Assembly (NCBI RefSeq): GCF_002303885.1
Contig: NZ_MRCM01000023.1
Coordinates: 21,176 to 85,175, forward strand
DNA length: 64,000 bases
Source of the DNA: Flavobacterium sp. ACN2
GTDB taxonomy: Bacteria > Bacteroidota > Bacteroidia > Flavobacteriales > Flavobacteriaceae
Direction: 5' to 3'
In this document: one piece after another, positions 43,182 through 49,462 of the stretch
How positions within the stretch are numbered: position 1 is the stretch's first letter
Layout: every line of letters starts with the position of its first letter
Notes under the pieces: model-generated
Told to the model about the DNA's origin: nothing
What the model saw: the letters and a program-made list of their open reading frames with translations, nothing else
The model's database searches: none
Translations under genes and position numbers: made by a program

Positions 43182-44300
43182 CTATTTAATCCTCTTCTTC
43201 CTATTCGCTTCATAGTCCTCAAAAATCATTTCGCCGAGACCTTTAATTCCGGTATAAAATGCTTTTCCTTGATTGGCTTCTGTAAACTGATTCACAAATC
43301 GCTGCAAATACGGATCTCGGGCAATCATAAAAGTCGTAATTGGGATATGAAGTTTTCTTGCCTGTTGCGCCTGAGTGTAGCATTTATCGACAATATATTC
43401 ATCCAGACCATTACTATTCATATAATAAGAACCATCACGTTCGCGAACACAGCTTGGCTTTCCATCGGTAATCATAAAAATCTGTTTGTTGGTATTTCGC
43501 TTTCTGCGAAGAATATCCATAGCCAATTGCAAACCAGCAACCGTATTGGTATGATAAGGCCCAACTTGCAAATAAGGCAAATCTTTAATCGGAATTGTCC
43601 AGGCATCGTTTCCGAAGACCAAAATATCTAACGTATCTTTTGGGTATCTTGTTGTGATTAATTCTGCCAAAGCCATGGCTACTTTTTTTGCAGGAGTAAT
43701 TCGGTCTTCTCCGTATAAAATCATACTGTGGCTAATATCAATCATTAGAACAGTACTCATCTGTGCTTTGTACTGCGCATCTTCTACGACCAAATCATTT
43801 TCAGTCAGCATAAAACTTTCGACACCGTTATTAACTTGAGCATTTCGAAGACTTTCAGTTAAAGAAATTCTTTCTAAGCCATCGCCAAAATTATACTCAC
43901 GGAATTCTCCTGTGTGTTCATCGCCACTTCCCGCGTATTTTGTTTTATGATTTCCGCTCCCAGATTTTTTCAAGTTTCCAAAAATCTGATCCAAAGCTTG
44001 CTGTCTTATTGCTCTTTCTGTTTTTGCAGTTATTCCAAAACCAGAACTTCCATCGCCTTTTACTTCATCTCGAATGTATCCTTTTTTCTTCAGGTCTTCG
44101 ATAAAATCGTCAATCGTATAATTTTCGGCGGTAAGTTTGTATTCTTTGTCCAGTTCCCGAAGCCAGTTTATAGCTTCATCAAAATCGCCCGAAGTATGGG
44201 TGATTAACTCTTTAAAAATCGTAAAAAGTTTGTCAAACGGAGACTGAAAAGGAGCTTCGTAAGTCTTAAAATAAAAGCCTTTTTTAAATTCGTTTTTCAT
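43182..44300 (-). CDS. VWA domain-containing protein, partner of the AAA ATPase
   Basis: A 372-residue protein. The C-terminal von Willebrand A domain (about 180-365) has an intact MIDAS site: MIDISHSM (DxSxS), a Thr in NTVAGL and Asp in ITDGKPS. The first 170 residues are helical. VWA proteins paired with MoxR/ChlI-type ATPases assemble metal- or cofactor-containing complexes. It is first in the pair. The ATP-dependent complex is inferred from gene order. Confidence 0.87.
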   Translation of the reverse strand: MKNEFKKGFYFKTYEAPFQSPFDKLFTIFKELITHTSGDFDEAINWLRELDKEYKLTAENYTIDDFIEDLKKKGYIRDEVKGDGSSGFGITAKTERAIRQQALDQIFGNLKKSGSGNHKTKYAGSGDEHTGEFREYNFGDGLERISLTESLRNAQVNNGVESFMLTENDLVVEDAQYKAQMSTVLMIDISHSMILYGEDRITPAKKVAMALAELITTRYPKDTLDILVFGNDAWTIPIKDLPYLQVGPYHTNTVAGLQLAMDILRRKRNTNKQIFMITDGKPSCVRERDGSYYMNSNGLDEYIVDKCYTQAQQARKLHIPITTFMIARDPYLQRFVNQFTEANQGKAFYTGIKGLGEMIFEDYEANRKKRIK

Positions 44301-44406
44301 AAATCTAAAATTACATCTTTTTAGAATTATGAAAAACGAATCGTTTATTAATTTTTAGTTAAAATATTTAAACAAAAATCTCAACTAACAGTGTTAGATA
44401 TAATAA

Positions 44407-44787
44407 TTATTCAAACTTTCCGTCTACATAATACCATGCACCATTTTCGAATTTAAAAGTCGAAAATTCGTAATGCGTTTGAGGTTTATTATCTGAATCT
44501 AAAAAGTAAGCTTTGAATTCAACTGTGTTTTCAGAAGAACTCAAAATTTTCAATTTCTGCCATTTATTAGAAACGGCCCATCTTAAAATTTCAGGTTTCG
44601 AATAATATTTTCTTTCTGAAATATAAGTCGTTTCCATAAGATATTCGGCATTATGAGTTGCATAGGCCGAATATCTTGACCGCATTAAAGTTAAGGCCGA
44701 AGGTGCTTTTTGATTGTCATTCAGATATAAACCACAGCAATTTTCAAAAAGCAACCCTGTGTCACAGAAGCATTTTTTACTCTCCAT
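44407..44787 (-). CDS. YchJ-family (SEC-C motif) protein
   Basis: A 126-residue protein. The N-terminal cysteine set CFCDTGLLFENCCG (about 5-18) is the SEC-C-like zinc motif of YchJ; PSALTLMRSRYSAYATHNAEYLMETT and the closing FENGAWYYVDG complete the NTF2-like domain (SALTLMRSRYSAYATHN quoted). I take ATG 44787 because it places the motif at the start as in relatives; ATG 44805 is also in frame. It overlaps the upstream 77-residue gene by 11 bases, so the two are coupled. Function unknown. Confidence 0.88.
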   Translation of the reverse strand: MESKKCFCDTGLLFENCCGLYLNDNQKAPSALTLMRSRYSAYATHNAEYLMETTYISERKYYSKPEILRWAVSNKWQKLKILSSSENTVEFKAYFLDSDNKPQTHYEFSTFKFENGAWYYVDGKFE

Positions 44788-45010
44788 CGACTGGTTCTTC
44801 CCCATTAATTTTAACGTGAAGCTGATTTAATAAAACTTGATAACGAGTTATTTCGCGAACTTCTTCGTCTTCTTCAGCAAAATCAATCATTTCATCCAAT
44901 GTTTCGCTCACTTCCAATAATTTGTTGTTTGCTTCTCTGTCGTTTTTCGCCGCAATCAAATCAATGATTTCCTGTACGTTTGCTTTTAATTCTTCGAATT
45001 TACTATTCAT
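44777..45010 (-). CDS. Small acidic helical protein
   Basis: A 77-residue protein starting MNSKFEELKANVQEIIDLIA. It is almost wholly helical and acidic (LDEMIDFAEEDEEVREITRYQ), with no cysteine and no signal. An upstream GTG/ATG option at 45034 lies in palindromic DNA and is rejected. It is conserved-looking, cytoplasmic and translationally coupled to the YchJ-like gene. No family recognised. Confidence 0.75.
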   Translation of the reverse strand: MNSKFEELKANVQEIIDLIAAKNDREANNKLLEVSETLDEMIDFAEEDEEVREITRYQVLLNQLHVKINGEEPVDGE

Positions 45011-45027
45011 TGTTTTTTTTGTTTCAG

Positions 45028-45077
45028 GTTTCAAGTTTCAGGTTCGCAACGATAACTTGGAACCTGAAACTTGAAAC
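45028..45077. repeat. Inverted repeat, gtttcaagtttcagg family
   Basis: Perfect 18-base arms (45028-45045 and 45060-45077) of GTTTCAR-type 7-base words, in the 73-base gap between the 77-residue and the 48-residue genes. Same words as 46113-46162 and 25060-25086. Confidence 0.85.
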
Positions 45078-45083
45078 TATTAT

Positions 45084-45230
45084 CTATTCTTCGTTTTTAC
45101 TTTCGTTGAATTTCTTAACGATTTCTTTTAATTTTTCTTTACGGGCAATTTCAGCTTGTTTGGCTTTTGCCTGAGCTTTATGCAATTTATCATTATGCTT
45201 TTTGATGTTTCTTTCGTTATTTCTTCCCAT
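45084..45230 (-). CDS. Small basic protein, 48 residues
   Basis: A short gene from ATG 45230 to TAG 45084. The protein MGRNNERNIKKHNDKLHKAQ continues as a Lys/Ala/Glu-rich helix (AKAKQAEIARKEKLKEIVKK). Its ATG overlaps the TAA of the upstream gene in a TAATG junction, so it is translationally coupled. It looks like a small RNA- or ribosome-associated helix, but no function is known. Coupling and regular codon use make it very likely real. Confidence 0.75.
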   Translation of the reverse strand: MGRNNERNIKKHNDKLHKAQAKAKQAEIARKEKLKEIVKKFNESKNEE

Positions 45231-45772
45231 TACATCTCTCTTTTAATTTGTTCTAACGCTTTTTCAGTAAAAATCAATTCGCTGATGATCTGTTTTCGCA
45301 ATTCATCAATATCGTCATAATCAAAATGTTTTGCCCAATTGGTTAGCTGCTGTAAGTTTCTAATTTGTTTTAATCTTTTTGTGGTTTCAAAACTTGTTCT
45401 TAAAACTGCTTTTCCATCATATTCAGGATTATTTTTATGCTCATAATTGGCAAGATTATTTTCGAAATCAACTTTTATATAGTATAATTTTTCTTCGGCA
45501 TTATCGGGATAAAACTCTTCCCATTTTGCAAAACCAATCTTAGTTTTCGATTCCGTTTCTGGATTTCGGGCAATTAGACGCCATTTGCTATTGGCCAATC
45601 TACCCCAATGATTCGAAACACGGTACATTCCTTCTTCCGTATAATAATAGGCACTTCCTGCTTTGCTTTCAAATTGCTTTTTCAATCCTTGAATTGAATT
45701 TGGAAGTACTTCATTAAAAGCACAAAACGTATTTTTAAAAGAATTAGGATGTGGTTTAAAGTTCTTTTGCAT
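45230..45772 (-). CDS. Conserved hypothetical protein
   Basis: A 180-residue cytoplasmic protein with no signal or membrane segment. A basic, aromatic start (MQKNFKPHPNSFKNTFCAFN) leads to a strand-rich middle (YYYTEEGMYRVSNHWGRLANSKWRLI, quoted as YRVSNHWGRLANSKWRLI) and a helical end. The WGR-like segment suggests a small nucleic-acid or protein-binding fold, but I cannot name it. A -7 box lies 5 bases before its ATG, so the mRNA is probably leaderless. It leads a coupled run of four short genes. Confidence 0.78.
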   Translation of the reverse strand: MQKNFKPHPNSFKNTFCAFNEVLPNSIQGLKKQFESKAGSAYYYTEEGMYRVSNHWGRLANSKWRLIARNPETESKTKIGFAKWEEFYPDNAEEKLYYIKVDFENNLANYEHKNNPEYDGKAVLRTSFETTKRLKQIRNLQQLTNWAKHFDYDDIDELRKQIISELIFTEKALEQIKREM

Positions 45773-45776
45773 TGTG

Positions 45777-45784
45777 CAAATATA
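45777..45784 (-). promoter_or_regulatory. -7 box TATATTTG, leaderless promoter
   Basis: Exact TAnnTTTG on the minus strand 5 bases before the ATG at 45772; TTTG at 45809-45806 is a fair -33 box at 21 bases. Confidence 0.55.
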
Positions 45785-45825
45785 CTCAGATTACAGCGAA
45801 CTCCCCAAACCAAACCTAAATTGCT

Positions 45826-45833
45826 TACCTTTG
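45826..45833 (+). promoter_or_regulatory. -7 box TACCTTTG for the 81-residue gene
   Basis: Exact TAnnTTTG 27 bases before the ATG at 45860, divergent from the box at 45777. Confidence 0.5.
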
Positions 45834-45859
45834 CTCCTTTAATTCAAAACAAAAAAATC

Positions 45860-46105
45860 ATGTCTAAAGATTTAGAACAAAAAATGCCTCAAAAAGGAGT
45901 TTTTACAGGCATTATCGAAAAAGATGAAAATAATAATTATTTCTGTGGAGAATATCTTTTAGACTATAAAATGGTTCAAGCCAAATTTGAGGTTGGAGAT
46001 TGGATTACGATAAAATCTGTTATTGAAAATCCAAGCGACATCAGCTACGATAAATATCCTAAAAAATCAAGAAACTTCGATAAAGCGAATCATAAACCGG
46101 AATAG
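45860..46105 (+). CDS. Small hypothetical protein
   Basis: An 81-residue protein starting MSKDLEQKMPQKGVFTGIIE. The pattern of strands (GVFTGIIEKD, NYFCGEYLLDYK, AKFEVGDWITIKSVI) resembles a small OB- or SH3-like barrel. An upstream in-frame start (45749) reads through the divergent gene's start region and the promoter, so I reject it. Cytoplasmic, no recognised family, own -7 box at 45826. Confidence 0.72.
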   Translation: MSKDLEQKMPQKGVFTGIIEKDENNNYFCGEYLLDYKMVQAKFEVGDWITIKSVIENPSDISYDKYPKKSRNFDKANHKPE

Positions 46106-46112
46106 GTTTATT

Positions 46113-46345
46113 TTGTTTCAGGTTTCAGGTTTCAGGTTTCAGGTTTCAAGTTTCAAGTTTTGTTGGAACGGTTAAATTTTACCGCAAAGAACGCTAAGGT
46201 TTACGCAAAGTTCGCAAAGTTTTATTTATACAAAGCTTTGCGAACTTTGGTTTTTTATCTATTCTTAAATATATTTCTCAGCGTTCTTTGCGTAACTCTT
46301 TGCGCACTTTGCGGTTAAAAAAAAAACCTTACGACCTTTGCGACT
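46113..46345. repeat. GTTTCAG tandem words and CGCAAAG palindrome
   Basis: Tandem GTTTCAGGTTTCAGG words (46117-46162), then an ACCGCAAAGAACGCTAAGG... tract (46181-46222) with complementary CTTTGCGAACTTTGG, CGTTCTTTGCGTAAC and GCGCACTTTGCGGT (46240-46317). A single CTTACGACCTTTGCGAC lies at 46327-46344. No gene lies between 46106 and the promoter at 46412. Confidence 0.82.
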
Positions 46346-46411
46346 AAATAAACTTACAGTTAACTTTTATCAATATTTTTTCGATCAAAACTGAAAAGTT
46401 AAAAAAAAGTG

Positions 46412-46419
46412 TACCTTTG
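46412..46419 (+). promoter_or_regulatory. -7 box TACCTTTG for the J-domain/KTSC gene
   Basis: Exact TAnnTTTG 71 bases before the ATG at 46490. Confidence 0.5.
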
Positions 46420-46489
46420 CAAAAAATTTGTCGATTTGAACTAAAACAAAACGATTTCAAACTAATAGACAAGTAGTTACCTTTTATTT

Positions 46490-46930
46490 ATGAAAAAAAT
46501 AGTTGAATACCGCAAGTTACTAAACGTAGAAAAAACTGCAGAGTTAAAAGATTTAAAGACAATTTATCGTAATGCGATGAAAGAATCTCATCCTGATAAA
46601 TTTGTGGGAAATGAAGCTGGTTTAAAAGAAGCTGAAGAAAAAAGTAAAACGATTATCGAAGCTTACCACTTTTTAGTAAGTATTCACCCTGATACTATCA
46701 AACTTAATTTACCTGAGTATACAGAAACAATTTCAACTTGTTCTATCACAGATTATAAATTTGTTGAAGGTCGTTTAATTATTGACTTTTCTAACGGAAG
46801 CGTTTACGAGTACATTAGCGTACCAAAAGCAACTTACGTGAAAATGGTAAATGCAGATTCTCCTGCAAGATTTGCTAAAAGACATATCTTAAACTCTTTT
46901 ACTTGGAGAAAGAAAACAAATCAAGAATAG
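46490..46930 (+). CDS. J-domain-like/KTSC domain protein
   Basis: A 146-residue cytoplasmic protein. Residues 5-65 look like a J domain: YRKLLNVEKTAELKDLKTIY then SHPDKF (the HPD tripeptide at about 34-36) and the last helix. Residues 85-140 match the KTSC domain (VEGRLIIDFSNGSVYEYISVP, then ARFAKRHILNSFTW). This fusion pairs a DnaK-contacting module with a lysyl-tRNA-synthetase-derived domain of unknown role. It has a -7 box at 46412 and an intrinsic terminator at 46952, so it is monocistronic. Confidence 0.85.
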   Translation: MKKIVEYRKLLNVEKTAELKDLKTIYRNAMKESHPDKFVGNEAGLKEAEEKSKTIIEAYHFLVSIHPDTIKLNLPEYTETISTCSITDYKFVEGRLIIDFSNGSVYEYISVPKATYVKMVNADSPARFAKRHILNSFTWRKKTNQE

Positions 46931-46951
46931 TTTTATACTACTATATTTTAC

Positions 46952-46984
46952 AAAAAAGCACTCTATTAAAAGAGTGCTTTTTTT
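46952..46984 (+). terminator. Intrinsic terminator of the J-domain/KTSC gene
   Basis: AAAAAGCACTCT (46953-46964) pairs with AGAGTGCTTTTT (46971-46982) and runs into T residues, 22 bases after the stop. Confidence 0.9.
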
Positions 46985-47150
46985 ATGCCTTAAGTTCAAA
47001 TATTTGCACACGGGTCGCTCAAATAACCATCTTATTAAGAGTATTTGATCAAATCGAGCCAATAAACACGCTGATTTAATGGGTTTTAAGCCAAAAAAAA
47101 CTATAACAAAATTTTAGGTTGCAAAATTCTGTAAGTTTTATAATTTTAGA

Positions 47151-47158
47151 TACTTTTG
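47151..47158 (+). promoter_or_regulatory. -7 box TACTTTTG for the thioredoxin-family gene
   Basis: Exact TAnnTTTG 35 bases before the ATG at 47193. Confidence 0.5.
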
Positions 47159-47192
47159 TTGCACAAATCAATTAACTAATTAATTTTTTATA

Positions 47193-48359
47193 ATGAAAAA
47201 AATACTTTTTGTACTTACGGCTTCTGCAGCTATCATTTCTTGCAGCAAAGTTAAAGATGGAGAATACCTTATTACAGGTACTGCTACAGGGATTGAAAAC
47301 GGAAAAACAATCATTTTACAAGGTGCAGATCCTGCTACAAGAATGCCTGTTTCTCTTGATACAGTAAAAGTTGAAAACGGAAAATTTGAAATAAAAGGAA
47401 AAGTTACTGAGCCAGCTTTCCATACATTAATATTACAAGGTGCTAACGGACCTATCCCATTTATCCTAGAAACAGGAGAAATTAAAATTGCTATTGACAA
47501 AGATAGTATCCATAAATCTAAAGTTTCTGGAACTTATAACAATGATGAGTACGTGACTTTTATGGAAGACATGAACAAAACTCAAAAAAGTTTAATGGAT
47601 TTCCAGAAAAAGAACAATACTAAAATGCAGCAAGCTCAACAAGCTCAAGATACAGCAACTATCAATGGCTTGATGAAACAATACATGGAACTACAAAAAG
47701 AAGTTCAAGAAGGCAGCAAAAAGAAATATTTAGCTTACGCTGAAAATCACCCAAAATCTTTTATTACAGCTTTAATTATTCAAAGTTTATTGAATGATCC
47801 AACAGCTGATACAAAAAAATTAGAGAGCTTATACAGCACTTTGGATGAGTCTTTAAAAAATACTGCTCCAGGAAAAGAAATCAAAACTAAATTAGGTCAA
47901 GCAAAAATGCCATCTGTTGGTGCTACAGCTCCAGCGGTAGGCAGCGCTAAATGAAGAGCTGATTTTTCGGCTCCAAATCCAGAAGGAAAAGTAATATCGC
48001 TTAAAGAAAGTTTAGGTAAAGTAACTATTGTAGATTTCTGGGCTTCATGGTGCGGACCATGCAGACAAGAGAATCCTCATGTTGTGGCTTTATACAAAGA
48101 ACTTCATTCTAAAGGATTAAACATCGTTGGAGTATCTTTAGATAAAGATGCTGCAAAATGGAAAGAAGCCATAGCAAAAGATGGATTAACTTGGACTCAA
48201 GTATCTAACTTAAAATTCTGGGAAGAGCCAATTGCAAAACAATACAATGTAGAAGCAATTCCTGCTACTTTTATTCTTGATGCATCAGGAAAAGTGGTAG
48301 CCCAAGATTTAAGAGGCGCTGAATTAAAAGCAAAAATCTTAGAATTGTTAGCAAAATAA
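47193..48359 (+). pseudogene. DUF4369-thioredoxin (TlpA-like) gene cut by an in-frame TGA
   Basis: One frame runs from ATG 47193 to TAA 48359 but for a single TGA at 47952-47954 (codon 254). Before it: lipobox near Cys17 (AAIISC), a DUF4369 domain (about 25-115) and a helical linker. After it, in the same frame: DFSAPNPEGKVISL, the active site WCGPC (286-290) and AIPATFI of a TlpA-like thioredoxin fold. The next start (GTG 48084) is past WCGPC, so the redox domain cannot be made separately. Promoter and terminator are intact, so the change is recent, a sequencing error, or read through. The original codon may have been CGA. Confidence 0.85.
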
Positions 48360-48380
48360 TTCTATCTCTTATAAAAATAA

Positions 48381-48409
48381 AAAAATCTCCCTTGTGGAGA
48401 TTTTTTTTT
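48381..48409 (+). terminator. Intrinsic terminator of the thioredoxin-family gene
   Basis: AAAAATCTCC (48381-48390) pairs with GGAGATTTTT (48396-48405) and continues into T residues, 22 bases after the stop at 48359. The following 48410-48728 stretch is AT-rich and empty. Confidence 0.9.
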
Positions 48410-48728
48410 GCTCTGTCAGAAATTCAAAAACGGAGTTTTATCAAAAAGAATTAAAAACTGAATTTAAAAAAAATAGAATTAAGCCAAATGCAAAACCATA
48501 TTAAACGGATATTTTTTATTCGATATTCTTTTAACTTGTCAATAAAAGCAATATCTCACGACTTTATTTAAGATTAAATTCAAAGTAAAAACTACAGAAT
48601 TACTATAAAAATAATCTTACTTTATGAAATAATTAAAAAAAAATATATTTTGGGAGTTTTTTATTTTATTCAATTCCAATGAATTAAAAAATAACTTTAA
48701 AATAACTTAAAATTAAGTCATTTTTTTG

Positions 48729-48759
48729 TTTGGAAATGTAGAAAGAGTTCCTATCTTTG
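48729..48759 (+). promoter_or_regulatory. Full consensus sigma-A promoter of tRNA-Tyr
   Basis: TTTG (48729-48732), 19 bases, then TATCTTTG (48752-48759): an exact match to the Bacteroidota TTTG-N19-TAnnTTTG promoter, 39 bases before the tRNA. Confidence 0.85.
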
Positions 48760-48797
48760 CCACCGCTAAGAACAACTAAGCACAACAAGCTGAGATC

Positions 48798-48878
48798 GGG
48801 GAGATACTCAAGCGGCCAACGAGGGCAGACTGTAAATCTGCTGTGTGAACTTCGCAGGTTCGAATCCTGCTCTCCCCA
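48798..48878 (+). tRNA. tRNA-Tyr (GTA anticodon)
   Basis: Acceptor GGGGAGA (48798-48804) pairs with TCTCCCC (48871-48877). The anticodon stem GCAGA/TCTGC encloses CTGTAAA with GTA anticodon. A long type-II variable arm (TGTGTGAACTTC) is as expected for tyrosine, and the T arm GCAGG-TTCGAAT-CCTGC is canonical. CCA is not encoded. Open frames across it are not genes. Confidence 0.96.
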
Positions 48879-48948
48879 CGGAAAGGCCGAAAAGGCACAA
48901 AACTTAAAGTTTTCAATCTTTTCAAAAAGCCATAAAAAATGTCTGAAG

Positions 48949-48977
48949 ACCTGCAAATTCAACGATTTGCAGGTTTT
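48949..48977 (+). terminator. Terminator of tRNA-Tyr
   Basis: ACCTGCAAAT (48949-48958) pairs perfectly with ATTTGCAGGT (48965-48974), followed by TTTTT, 70 bases after the tRNA. Confidence 0.88.
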
Positions 48978-48979
48978 TT

Positions 48980-49398
48980 CGTTTTAAGCCTATTTTCAAT
49001 ATTTTTAAAAGCTCACAAAATTAAAGGTGCAGAATCGGTGCACTTTCTTCATTGCCCGTTCAACTCTAGTAAGAAATACATTTTATACACTATGTCTTTT
49101 AAAGGAGTACACTCTTTCAAAAATAAATTCACTTACCTACAGGTAACTTCTTTTAGCCACTATCTGAACATTTACTTTCTAAAAATTCGAAAAATAATTT
49201 CTTTAAAAATTTAAAAATAGAATAAGGAACACCTTCATTAAAAAACAACTTAAAACATTAAAAACAAAAAAGTTAACAATTAAAAAACTTTTCATTCCCC
49301 GTTACTATTCTATTCTAAAAGCTGATAAAAATTTGAACATTAGAGATGATAAAAATCAGATTGGTAATAACCTTTAAAACCATTATAAATATATATTT
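48980..49398. other. AT-rich intergenic region, nothing called
   Basis: About 420 bases between the tRNA terminator and the siderophore receptor promoter. A 40-codon frame at 49092-49214 has no promoter or family pattern and is not called. No palindrome of the word families is present. Confidence 0.5.
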
Positions 49399-49440
49399 AA
49401 ATAATATTATTTGTATTCAATCTAAATAAACATAAATTTG
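49399..49440 (+). promoter_or_regulatory. Consensus promoter overlapped by an AT palindrome (possible Fur site)
   Basis: TTTG (49410-49413), 19 bases, TAAATTTG (49433-49440): a full sigma-A promoter 22 bases before the ATG. The perfect palindrome AAATAATATTATTT (49399-49412) overlaps the -33 box, where a repressor such as Fur would bind. The promoter is direct; the Fur idea is inference from the siderophore receptor. Confidence 0.7.
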
Positions 49441-49462
49441 CAGCGTAAAATAAATAACCGCC

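Noticed and set aside
48757..48987. Protein frame covering tRNA-Tyr
   Set aside because: The tRNA cloverleaf with GTA anticodon is complete and explains the sequence.
49092..49214. A 40-codon frame upstream of the siderophore receptor
   Set aside because: No promoter, no start context and no family pattern; its 3' end runs into AT-rich filler.
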